A DNA stretch of 52,076 nt from a candidate division GN15 bacterium (GTDB taxonomy: Bacteria; Zixibacteria; MSB-5A5; GN15; FEB-12). Below, in pieces: positions 43,021 to 50,754 of the stretch. Under the pieces are notes generated by a model. That model searched no databases and was not told where the DNA came from. It saw only the letters and a list, made by a program, of their open reading frames with translations. Position 1 is the first letter of the stretch. Each line of letters opens with the position of its first letter. Position numbers and translations under genes: made by a program. The DNA lies in the NCBI GenBank assembly GCA_014727815.1, contig WJMS01000015.1, forward strand, positions 1 to 52,076. Reading direction: 5' to 3'.

Positions 43021-44778
43021 TTACCGATCGACATCGGCAAGCACGAAATCTATACTCCCCAGTATCGCCAGCAGGTCGGCCACGGTGTGGCCGCGGCTGA
43101 TGGCCGGCACCATCTGAATGTGCGGAAACGAGGGCGCCCGGATGCGGGTGCGATATGACATGGTGCTGCCATCACTCACCAGATAGTAGCCGTTGTTGCC
43201 CTTCGACGCCTCGACCGCCGCAAACGCTTCGCCCGGCGGGATAACCGGCCCCCAGCTGACATTGAGGAAGTGTGTGATCAATGTCTCAATGTCATGCATG
43301 GTGCGGTCCTTGTTGGGCGGCGTGGTCAGTTTGTGCGATGATTTGTATGGTCCTGACGGCATGTTGTTCAGGCACTGTTCAATTATTCGCAGGCTCTGTC
43401 GCATTTCTTCGACCCGGACAATACCGCGATCGTAGCAGTCGCCGTTGTGGGCGATTGGGATGTCGAACTCGAATTGATCGTAGCCGGAGTACGGCCGTGT
43501 TTTGCGGAAGTCCCACTCGTAACCGGTGGCGCGCAAGCCGGGGCCGGTGACACCCCACTCGATCGCGGTGTCGGTGTCGTAGACGCCGATGCCTTTGGTG
43601 CGTCCCTTGAAGATGTGGTTTTTCATGACGAGGGAGTCGTATTCTTTCAAGCGGGCCGGCATGTAGTCCAGGAACTCCCGGACCAGCTTGTCCCAACCCT
43701 CAGGGAGATCATCGGCCACCCCACCGATACGAAACCAGTTGGGATGCATGCGGTCACCGCAGATGGCCTCGATGATCGTAAAGATGCGCTCGCGGTCGTT
43801 GAACATGTAGAAGACCGGTGACAGCGCGCCGACATCCTGGGCGAAGGTGCCGTACCAGACGAGATGACTGGCAATTCGGAAGAACTCGGCGAGCATGATG
43901 CGAATGACCTGCGCCCGCTCGGGGACGTCGATACCGGCGAGTTTCTCGACCGCCATGACGTAGGGGAAGTTGTTCATGACCCCGCCGAGGTAGTCGATGC
44001 GATCGGTGTACGGGATGTAGGAATGCCAGGACTGCCGCTCCCCCATCTTCTCGGCGCCGCGATGATGGAAGCCGATTTCGGGAACGGCGTCGACGATCTC
44101 TTCGCCATCGAGCTGCAGTATCACCCGCAGGACACCGTGCGTGCCGGGATGTTGGGGCCCGAGATTAAGAAAGATGAAATCGCTGTCTTCGCTTCGGCGC
44201 TTCATCCCCCAGTCCTCGGGGTTGAACTTGAATGCTTCCATCTCCCGGTCCTGGCGCTCATCGGGAAGTTCGAACGGCGGCATTTCGGTGGCACGGGCGG
44301 GGTGATCTTTGCGCAATGGGTAGCCTTCCCACGTGTGCGGCATGAGTATGCGCTGCAGGTGCGGGTGACCATCGAAGCGCACGCCAAACATATCGAAGAC
44401 CTCCCGTTCGTACCAGTCGGCGTTGGGGAATATTGTGCGTACGGTTGCGACGGTGGGGTCGGCTTCGGGCAAACCGACTTTCACCCGGATATCGTCGTTG
44501 CGGTCGAACGACAGCAAATGGTAGACGACCGAAAAGCGGTCGGTACCGGGTTGAACCGGGTGCTGGCGGGAGCCTTCGTCGATTGCGGTCAGGTCGTAGA
44601 GCATGCGATACGGCTGCTCGACTTCGGATTTCAAAAACGACAGTACCGGTTGCAGGGCCGAGCGGTCGATCCAGACGGTCGGGATCTGGTCGGTGGTCGG
44701 CTGCACCGAACGGAGATTGTCGCCGAACTTCTCGGTGAGCGTATCGACAATGGTGGCCGGGCGGGTATCGGTAGTCAT
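43021..44778 (-). CDS. nuoCD: NADH-quinone oxidoreductase subunits C and D, fused
   Basis: 585 residues. The NuoC part occupies about 1-170 ([22 protein letters not shown]) and the NuoD part about 190-585 ([33 protein letters not shown], and the quinone-site regions). Fusion as in E. coli and many other bacteria. GGGGA precedes the ATG. It forms the quinone-reduction module with NuoB and NuoI. Confidence 0.96.
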   Translation of the reverse strand: MTTDTRPATIVDTLTEKFGDNLRSVQPTTDQIPTVWIDRSALQPVLSFLKSEVEQPYRMLYDLTAIDEGSRQHPVQPGTDRFSVVYHLLSFDRNDDIRVKVGLPEADPTVATVRTIFPNADWYEREVFDMFGVRFDGHPHLQRILMPHTWEGYPLRKDHPARATEMPPFELPDERQDREMEAFKFNPEDWGMKRRSEDSDFIFLNLGPQHPGTHGVLRVILQLDGEEIVDAVPEIGFHHRGAEKMGERQSWHSYIPYTDRIDYLGGVMNNFPYVMAVEKLAGIDVPERAQVIRIMLAEFFRIASHLVWYGTFAQDVGALSPVFYMFNDRERIFTIIEAICGDRMHPNWFRIGGVADDLPEGWDKLVREFLDYMPARLKEYDSLVMKNHIFKGRTKGIGVYDTDTAIEWGVTGPGLRATGYEWDFRKTRPYSGYDQFEFDIPIAHNGDCYDRGIVRVEEMRQSLRIIEQCLNNMPSGPYKSSHKLTTPPNKDRTMHDIETLITHFLNVSWGPVIPPGEAFAAVEASKGNNGYYLVSDGSTMSYRTRIRAPSFPHIQMVPAISRGHTVADLLAILGSIDFVLADVDR

Positions 44779-44790
44779 TCGTACGGTCCC

Positions 44791-45435
44791 CTACACACCA
44801 TCGGGGGTTCGCAGGTCACCGGTCTGGCGACGGCGTTCCTGTTTGAGATCACGCAGAGCGGGGCGCTGGGCTTTTTCCACACCGGAGGGACCGATCGCCC
44901 AGCTCAGGGGACGGCGTTCCCGCCCGGCCGCCTCACTCATGAGGACCAGGCCTTCCATAAATGTCTCGGGGCGCGGCGGACAGCCGGGGACATAGAGGTC
45001 GACCGGCATGAACTTGTCGACACCCTGGACGACGCTGTAGATGTCGTACATGCCGCCGGAGTTGGCGCACGAACCCATGGAGATGACCCAGCGGGGTTCC
45101 ATCATCTGGTCGTAGAGGCGGCGGATGATCGGCGCCATCTTGAGAAAGACGGTGCCGGCGATCACCATGACATCGGCCTCGCGCGGCGTGCCGCGAATGA
45201 CTTCGGCGCCAAAACGGGCAATATCGTGACGGCTGGTCAGGCTGGTAGCCATTTCGACATAGCAGCAGGAGAGACCGAAATTGAACGGCCAGAGCGAGTT
45301 TTTGCGTCCCCACGCAAGCAGGTCCTGCAGTCGGGCGAGCATGACGTTTTTCTGGACGGTCTTTTCAAAGGAGTCGGAGACCAGCTCGACAGTGTGTTTT
45401 TCGCCCTTCGCCGTGAATCGTTTGAAGCCGCGCAT
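44791..45435 (-). CDS. nuoB: NADH-quinone oxidoreductase subunit B
   Basis: 214 residues; carries the terminal [4Fe-4S] cluster N2 next to quinone. Ligands are the tandem Cys in [10 protein letters not shown], the Cys in [11 protein letters not shown] and the Cys in VPGCPPRPE. The start is the ATG at 45435, whose first base is the last base of the nuoA TAA stop; a longer frame to 45492 overlaps nuoA and is rejected. The C-terminal 50 residues are a basic extension beyond the conserved core. Confidence 0.96.
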   Translation of the reverse strand: MRGFKRFTAKGEKHTVELVSDSFEKTVQKNVMLARLQDLLAWGRKNSLWPFNFGLSCCYVEMATSLTSRHDIARFGAEVIRGTPREADVMVIAGTVFLKMAPIIRRLYDQMMEPRWVISMGSCANSGGMYDIYSVVQGVDKFMPVDLYVPGCPPRPETFMEGLVLMSEAAGRERRPLSWAIGPSGVEKAQRPALRDLKQERRRQTGDLRTPDGV

Positions 45436-45848
45436 TATCGTGATCCCCGTCTGGCCGGTTTGCGGAGAAAGTCGAGCGCGCCCATGCGCCATTCATAGAT
45501 CAAGCCGGCGGTCAGGATACCGGCAAATATGAGCATGGCCAGATAGCCCGGCCAGCCGAGGTCCTTGCCGGCGACGGCCCAGGCAAAGAGGAAGACGACT
45601 TCGAGATCGAAGATCACGAAAAGCATCGCGACCAGATAGAACTGTGCGGAGAAACGTACGCGTGCGCCGCCGGTCGAGGTGATCCCGGACTCGTAGGGAA
45701 GATTGGTTTCGCGGTCCTGGTGTCGCTGGCCGAGCAGCCAGGACAACAGGTACATGGCGCCGAGGATGACGAGAGCGCCGATGGTGTAGACGAGAAGGGG
45801 AAAGACGTCCGATGTCATAGGCGAGGTGGTAATTGGCGCGACCATCAT
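45435..45848 (-). CDS. nuoA: NADH-quinone oxidoreductase subunit A
   Basis: 137 residues, three-helix membrane subunit. The family segment [40 protein letters not shown] is clear in register. An in-frame stop (TAA) lies just upstream, so the first ATG is 45848; the nearest Shine-Dalgarno-like GGGGAG is about 17 bases away and a later ATG at 45818 has none, so the exact start is uncertain. First gene of the nuo operon. Confidence 0.95.
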   Translation of the reverse strand: MMVAPITTSPMTSDVFPLLVYTIGALVILGAMYLLSWLLGQRHQDRETNLPYESGITSTGGARVRFSAQFYLVAMLFVIFDLEVVFLFAWAVAGKDLGWPGYLAMLIFAGILTAGLIYEWRMGALDFLRKPARRGSR

Positions 45849-45944
45849 GTGTTCAATCGTTTATTCTCCCCTTTCCAATACATACGCGGATATCAGCGTC
45901 TTGATTGACTCCGTCGCTCAAAAGATGATGCTGGGCGATGGTGG

Positions 45945-46079
45945 CTATTCGTCGTCTTCCCACTCGTATTCGTCGGTGTCGTCGTCAACACCACGATCGA
46001 ACAGGAGAGCGGTCATAATGACCGAGATGATCAAAGAAATCAGCGACAGCTTTCTCAAGAGACTACTACGTAAGGTCAT
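45945..46079 (-). CDS. Acidic-tailed membrane miniprotein (44 residues)
   Basis: Reads MTLRSSLLRKLSLISLIISV, then IMTALLF and an acidic tail DRGVDDDTDEYEWEDDE, then a stop. The N-terminus is basic, a single helix spans about 10-28, and the last 16 residues hold ten acidic side chains. AAAGGAG lies five bases before the ATG, a very good ribosome site. It lies between the CBS protein and nuoA, all on the minus strand, so it may head or accompany the nuo transcript. No known family; function unknown. Confidence 0.6.
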   Translation of the reverse strand: MTLRSSLLRKLSLISLIISVIMTALLFDRGVDDDTDEYEWEDDE

Positions 46080-46124
46080 GATGGCTCCTTTGTCAACAGG
46101 AAAGGTTCGCGAGGTCGTACAACG

Positions 46125-46154
46125 CGGCCGGGAGGCGCAAGGCGCTCCCGGCCG
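46125..46154 (-). terminator. Hairpin downstream of the CBS gene
   Basis: Perfect 9-bp arms CGGCCGGGA (46125-46133) and TCCCGGCCG (46146-46154) with further inner pairing. It lies 35 bases past the CBS stop on the minus strand. No T-run follows, so termination is only probable. Confidence 0.5.
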
Positions 46155-46189
46155 ATAGATTGCGGGGCACGGTTGCTCGCCCGCGCGGT

Positions 46190-46612
46190 TTACTTGGTCG
46201 GCTTGGAAACGTCCTGGAGGACCTTACCGCCGAGCGTTTCATCACCGCTGTCGACAACCAGGTCGCCGAGCGAGCAGATTCCAACCATGCGTTTGTCGCG
46301 GTTGAGCACGATCACACGGCGAATCTGTTTCTCCCGCATGGTCTTGCTCGCCGCTGATAGATCTTCATCGTCGTAGCAATAAACGACATTTTCGGTCATG
46401 GCGTCGCGGACAGAGACCTGCTTCGGGTCCTTGCCCTCGGCAACACCGCGGACGGTGATGTCGCGGTCGGTCAACATACCGACCAGCTTGTCGTTTTCCC
46501 CGATCGGCAGCGCGCCAACATCGAGATCTCTCATCTTGGTTGCCGCTTCACTGAGCGTCGTATCGGGTGAAATGTACTCTACGTTAGGGGTCATCACGTC
46601 GCGTAACAACAT
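46190..46612 (-). CDS. CBS-domain pair protein
   Basis: 140 residues made almost wholly of two CBS motifs (about 1-58 and 70-125): LLRDVMTPNVEYISPDTTLSEA... and VRDAMTENVVYCYDDEDLSA.... Such stand-alone pairs sense adenine nucleotides or related ligands and regulate partners. The start is the ATG at 46612 with AAGGAGG upstream; the frame continues to 46675 but that part lacks similarity. The partner is unknown. Confidence 0.9.
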   Translation of the reverse strand: MLLRDVMTPNVEYISPDTTLSEAATKMRDLDVGALPIGENDKLVGMLTDRDITVRGVAEGKDPKQVSVRDAMTENVVYCYDDEDLSAASKTMREKQIRRVIVLNRDKRMVGICSLGDLVVDSGDETLGGKVLQDVSKPTK

Positions 46613-46813
46613 GTCGGACCTCCTTGTCTGGATGGTAGCGTCAAAGTGACACTGCGAGCAGTAACGCTCCTTCATCCGTGTGCGAACAACGTTGGCGGGC
46701 CGCTACTCGTCTACCCGCACAGGCCGTTGTCGCATGCCCTCAGCCGCATGGCATCGTCGGGGCACAAAGGGCGGCGGCGTACTCGCCGGTCTTCCGGGCG
46801 TACCGAATCTACG

Positions 46814-47119
46814 TCAGGACATGCGTTGCATACCGGCCGCGCGGGCGGGCATGTCAACCGCACCCTGACGCATTTCAGTCAGGAACGCCTGGAGGACCTG
46901 CTCTTCGATTCTTCTGCGCATTTTGCCATTGAGCGGATGAGCGATGTCGCGATAGGTGCCGTCGGCGCGCTTGCGACTCGGCATCGCGATGAAGTAACCA
47001 TCGTCACCCTCAATAATCTTCATTCCGCGGACGATGAAACAATCGTCGAAGGTTACGTTGACGAATCCCTTCAAGCGCTCATCATCCCATAACTGAACGC
47101 GAATTCCTGTGATTTCCAT
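46814..47119 (-). CDS. spoVG: SpoVG-family nucleic-acid-binding protein
   Basis: 101 residues. MEITGIRVQLWDDERLKGFVNVTFD, then FIVRGMKIIEG, GYFIAMPSRK and DIAHPLNGKMRRRIEEQVL are diagnostic in register, described here in pieces. In Gram-positives it affects septation, and it binds DNA and RNA as a global regulator. AGGAGAG precedes the ATG. It is outside any clear operon. Presence in a Gram-negative genome is known in some phyla. Confidence 0.93.
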   Translation of the reverse strand: MEITGIRVQLWDDERLKGFVNVTFDDCFIVRGMKIIEGDDGYFIAMPSRKRADGTYRDIAHPLNGKMRRRIEEQVLQAFLTEMRQGAVDMPARAAGMQRMS

Positions 47120-47646
47120 AACTCTCTCCTGATTACAACAAACGGTTGTGATTTGTTTCTTAGCTTTTCGTTTCGTGCCGAGGAGTGGTGTGCAATTACA
47201 TCCGGTTCACTTCCGATCTTTTGATGGTTCGTTTCTTTTCGAATACCGTTCGTCTTTCCGGCACATCCCTGCACCGGTCTATTAGTATCACTGGTTCACG
47301 TTGGACGAAGTTGTCAGATCTCGTACGACGTACACCCCACTATGCCGGTTTGTGATGTATCACACAAGACGAGTAGAGTACGTGGACACTGCGTAAGCAG
47401 GGTACGCGGCCTCGCAATCGGATGGCAACTGGTCAGCCTAGTATAAGTGATTGTGGCGTCATATTATACGATCTCGCGCGACCAGGACAGGGATTCGTTC
47501 GAGCTGAAACTATTGCTGTTTGACTTCCGTAGCCTGTTGCGTAATTATTGATGAACTCCAGCTCGTTCGGGGTCGAATGAATTAACCGATAGCCAAAGGA
47601 CCCAGCACAAGCAGAACAGATGGCCGTGGGAGATCTTCCACTCTCG
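47120..47646. other. Long regulatory intergenic region
   Basis: About 530 bases between spoVG (minus) and the PAS/LuxR regulator (plus). It holds the divergent promoters, a CRP/FNR-like palindrome at 47351-47364 and AT-rich segments near 47430-47475 that could be -10 regions (for example TATTATACG). No gene was recognised; short open frames lack ribosome sites. It is more AT-rich than the surroundings. Confidence 0.6.
47351..47364. promoter_or_regulatory. CRP/FNR-like palindrome
   Basis: TGTGATGTATCACA: perfect 6-bp arms TGTGAT and ATCACA around a 2-base centre. It uses the TGTGA/TCACA half-sites of the CRP family, but with four bases between them instead of six. It lies about 290 bases upstream of the PAS/LuxR regulator. 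Confidence 0.4.
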
Positions 47647-48879
47647 ATGAAGAACAAACTTCGCATTCTCTTTATTCACGAAGACGATAGTAAGGTGGCT
47701 CGTATGGTGCAGGGCTTGCAGCATGCCGGATTCGAGGTCTTCCCAAAGCGGGTAGACAATTCCAAGTCGCTGCAGGATGCGCTCAACCACAATGACTGGC
47801 ACCTCGTCATCGCTGAATATCAGATTCCGGCGCTATCGAGTCGCGATGCAATCCGAGCGATGCGGCAGCGCGAACTCGACATTCCATTTATTGTTGTTTC
47901 GGATTCGGTCAATCGTGATCTGGTTACGCACATGATGCGTTCGGGCGCGCACGACTGCATCGAGCAATCAGACACTTCGCGGCTGGTGGAAGCCATACGA
48001 CGGGAAGTGCGATCGGCGGGAGTGAGAAAGGAGCATCAACAGGCACAGCAGGACCTCTATTATAGTGAAGAGCGATTTGACCTGTTCATGCAATACCTGC
48101 CCGGCCTGGCGTATATCAAGGACGCCGATGGTCGTTTCCTGTATGTAAACGACTACATGCACAAGATCAACAACTGGAGTCCGGAGGATGTGATCGGCAA
48201 ACGCGACAGCGACCTCTGGGACAGCGACTATGTCAAGAAGCTTCGCGCCGATGACATGAAAGTGCTCGAGTCCGGCGAGATACTGGAGTCGATTGAAGAG
48301 GTCTCGCTGGGCGACGAGTCGTTTTACTACCTGACTACGCGCTTTCCCATCCGCCGGCAGCACGGGCCAACCGTCCTGGGCGCGATATCGATCAATATCA
48401 CGGCGCGTATCACGGCCGTTCGCAAGCTCGAGGAGACGACCAAACAGCTCGAAATGGAGCGCCAGTCACTCGAGAAGAAGAACATTGCGCTGCGGGAGAT
48501 CCTTGACCAGATCGATCACGAGAAGGCCCAGACACATGAGAAGCTCTCGGCAAACCTCGAAAAGGCGGTGCTGCCGACCGTGAGACGTCTTAAAGAGAGC
48601 GCACAACCCTCACAGTTGCCCAGCCTGGAGCTGCTGGAAAAGGAACTCTCGCAGATCGCGTCACCGTTTATCCAGACGCTGCAGAACCACTTTGCCAAGC
48701 TGTCGCCGCGCGAGCTGGAGGTTTGTCGGTTGATCAAGAACGGGATGACATCGAAGGAGATCGCCGAGATGCTCAATCTGTCGCTGGGGACGATTCAGAA
48801 GCACCGCGAGATGATTCGTCGCAAGCTCGGCCTGACCAACGACGGCATCAATCTGCACAGCTACCTTCAATCGCTCTGA
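47647..48879 (+). CDS. Degenerate-receiver, PAS and LuxR-HTH regulator
   Basis: 410 residues. A receiver-like domain (1-115) has acidic residues EDD at 12-14, but the phosphorylated Asp is replaced by Glu57 (VIAEYQIPA) and the conserved Lys is absent (GAHDCIEQS). A PAS domain follows (about 140-255; ERFDLFMQYLPGLAYIKDADG). A coiled-coil (about 262-300) and a C-terminal LuxR-type HTH (about 346-405; SPRELEVCRLIKNGMTSKEIAEML) complete it. The ATG at 47647 is chosen because it starts at the first receiver strand and has GGGAG 13 bases before it; an ATG at 47620 is the alternative. No histidine kinase gene is adjacent. Confidence 0.85.
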   Translation: MKNKLRILFIHEDDSKVARMVQGLQHAGFEVFPKRVDNSKSLQDALNHNDWHLVIAEYQIPALSSRDAIRAMRQRELDIPFIVVSDSVNRDLVTHMMRSGAHDCIEQSDTSRLVEAIRREVRSAGVRKEHQQAQQDLYYSEERFDLFMQYLPGLAYIKDADGRFLYVNDYMHKINNWSPEDVIGKRDSDLWDSDYVKKLRADDMKVLESGEILESIEEVSLGDESFYYLTTRFPIRRQHGPTVLGAISINITARITAVRKLEETTKQLEMERQSLEKKNIALREILDQIDHEKAQTHEKLSANLEKAVLPTVRRLKESAQPSQLPSLELLEKELSQIASPFIQTLQNHFAKLSPRELEVCRLIKNGMTSKEIAEMLNLSLGTIQKHREMIRRKLGLTNDGINLHSYLQSL

Positions 48880-49718
48880 TTGTTCTTGCGTTCGTTTTGC
48901 AGGCGGGTGGCATGGACCTGTGTCAATTCTGCCCCGAAGAACGCTATTAATGAAGAGTAGTAGACCCAGACCAGCAGGACGAGCAGAGAGCCGGCGGCGC
49001 CGTACATCGAGCCGACCGTGCTGGTTCCGAGGTACTTGCCGATAAGGAACTTGCCGAGCGCGAAAAGGACGGCGGTGATGATCGAACCCGGCCAGACGTC
49101 GCGCCAGGCGACCTCGGTGTCGGGCAGGATTCTGAAGATCGCGCCAAACATAATGGTGAAGACAAGAATCGACGCGCCGAAATTGACCCAGCCCCAGTAC
49201 GACTCCGCGCCCTGAAACACAAATGTCAGGGTAGCGTTGATGGCTGTTGAGACGAGCAGCAGAAAGCCAAGGGCGACAACCATCCCAAGCGAGACAATGC
49301 GCTTGCGCAGCCACTGCCACAACTCGGTGCGAATACCGGCGGTATCGGGTGAGCTGACACCCCAGATCTTGTTCAGTGACTTCTGCAACTGGGCGAACAT
49401 GGCCGTTGCGGTGAAGAGCAGCGCCACCAGGCTGATGATCGCCGAGATGCGGCCGGAAATCTGTTTCTCCCGGGCATTTTCAATAACCAGTTGAACGGTA
49501 TCGCGGGCGGTGGAGCCGATCAGCAATTCGATCTGCTGAATCAGTTCCGCCTGGGCCGTGTCGCCGAGAAAGCTCGCCAGAGACAATAGAATCAGCAGCA
49601 GGGGTGACAGAGACAACGCCGTGAAAAAGGCCAGGGACGCGGCCAGTGTTATGACATCGTCTTCGAAGAACTTGATAATTGCTTCGCCGAGAATACGTAT
49701 GGGACGCGGAACTTGCAT
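48867..49718 (-). CDS. YihY/BrkB-family inner-membrane protein
   Basis: 283 residues with six predicted helices, UPF0761/BrkB family (once thought to be RNase BN). Family segments are ITLAASLAFFTALSLSPLLLIL near the N-terminus and VGSMYGAAGSLLVLLVWVYYSSLIAFFGAELTQ near the C-terminus. The role is unknown; it is linked to serum resistance or transport. It converges with and overlaps the regulator gene by 13 bases. Confidence 0.9.
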   Translation of the reverse strand: MQVPRPIRILGEAIIKFFEDDVITLAASLAFFTALSLSPLLLILLSLASFLGDTAQAELIQQIELLIGSTARDTVQLVIENAREKQISGRISAIISLVALLFTATAMFAQLQKSLNKIWGVSSPDTAGIRTELWQWLRKRIVSLGMVVALGFLLLVSTAINATLTFVFQGAESYWGWVNFGASILVFTIMFGAIFRILPDTEVAWRDVWPGSIITAVLFALGKFLIGKYLGTSTVGSMYGAAGSLLVLLVWVYYSSLIAFFGAELTQVHATRLQNERKNNQSD

Positions 49719-49773
49719 ATGGGTCCTTTGACACCTGAAGAACGTGAGTGGCCGAAAACGGCGCCTGGTACGA

Positions 49774-50505
49774 TCAGTCTTCTTCCTGCGCTTTGCCGGT
49801 CATCGGCACGAACCTGACCGCGGTGATCCGTTCTTCGTGTATCTTGCCGTCACGTTTCGTCACCAGGCGCAGTTCCTGGTAGGCGGTGCCGACCGGGATT
49901 ACCAGTTGCCCGCCCTCGGCGAGTTGATCGAGCAGCGGCTGGGGGATTCTGGCGGGCGCGGCGGTGACCACGATAGCGTCAAAGGGCGCCTGCTCCGGCC
50001 AGCCGGCGTAGCCATCGCCATGCCGTACCGTGACGTTTTCATAGCCAAGCTGCTCGAGCCGTTTCGTCGAAATGGCCGCGAGGGTATCAACGATTTCGAT
50101 GGTGAAGACGTGGGCGCAGAGTTCGGCCAGGATGGCGGCCTGATAGCCGGAGCCGGTGCCGATCTCCAGGACGGTATCGGTCGGCTGCGGGTCCACCAGC
50201 TGCGTCATAAGGGCGACAATGTAGGGCTGAGATATGGTCTGGTCGGCCTCGATTGGCAGCGGATAGTCCCGGTAGGCATACGCCCGGAGCGAGCTGTCGA
50301 CGAACAGGTGCCGTGGAACTGCGCGAAACGCATCCAGCACGCGATCGTTGTCGATACCTCGGGGGATGAGCTGGGTGGTGATCATGCGCTCGCGCGCGTC
50401 GACAAACGCCGAGTCATCCTGTGCACTCACCGGATTGGTCGATGTGAGCGTGAGGAGTGCGAGAACAACGAGGCGACAGATGTGTTTGAGATGATATGAC
50501 GGCAT
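49774..50505 (-). CDS. pcm: Protein-L-isoaspartate O-methyltransferase with signal peptide
   Basis: 243 residues; methylates isoaspartyl residues in aged proteins using S-adenosylmethionine. The class motifs are AVPRHLFVD (62-70), SQPYIVALM (92-100), motif I VLEIGTGSGYQAA (112-124) and later HGDGYAGWPEQAPFDAIVVTAA. The first 28 residues form a signal peptide (RLVVLALLTLTSTNPVSA, then Q). A cytoplasmic enzyme would not need one. No clear ribosome site before the ATG; a shorter start would remove part of the conserved N-terminal helix, so the leader seems real. Confidence 0.88.
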   Translation of the reverse strand: MPSYHLKHICRLVVLALLTLTSTNPVSAQDDSAFVDARERMITTQLIPRGIDNDRVLDAFRAVPRHLFVDSSLRAYAYRDYPLPIEADQTISQPYIVALMTQLVDPQPTDTVLEIGTGSGYQAAILAELCAHVFTIEIVDTLAAISTKRLEQLGYENVTVRHGDGYAGWPEQAPFDAIVVTAAPARIPQPLLDQLAEGGQLVIPVGTAYQELRLVTKRDGKIHEERITAVRFVPMTGKAQEED

Positions 50506-50754
50506 GCTTGTTTCGAAGATTGTTGGGTTACTGCGACACCTTTACTGATACCGATCACACTGCTTCGCGTACGTGTATAACAGTTGGTCGGAGCGAGAGT
50601 TTCCTGCTTGTCATCCCCGTACGGCGGTGGTGCCGGTGTTTTGCTGTACCTTTTTCCACCATGTTCGTATCTTGCGGGCCGACAGATCGGTCGTGCCATG
50701 GACGAGGTGAACATGCTCCTGATCAACAAAACGGCAGTGGATGAATCGCGATAG

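Noticed and set aside
43864-45498. 544-codon open frame on the plus strand opposite nuoCD and nuoB
   Set aside because: Antisense shadow of clear complex I genes; GC-rich third positions keep it open. No domain or ribosome site.
47160-47281. Short plus-strand GTG frame after GAGGAG near 47180
   Set aside because: Only about 31 codons, AT-rich promoter-like region, no protein character.
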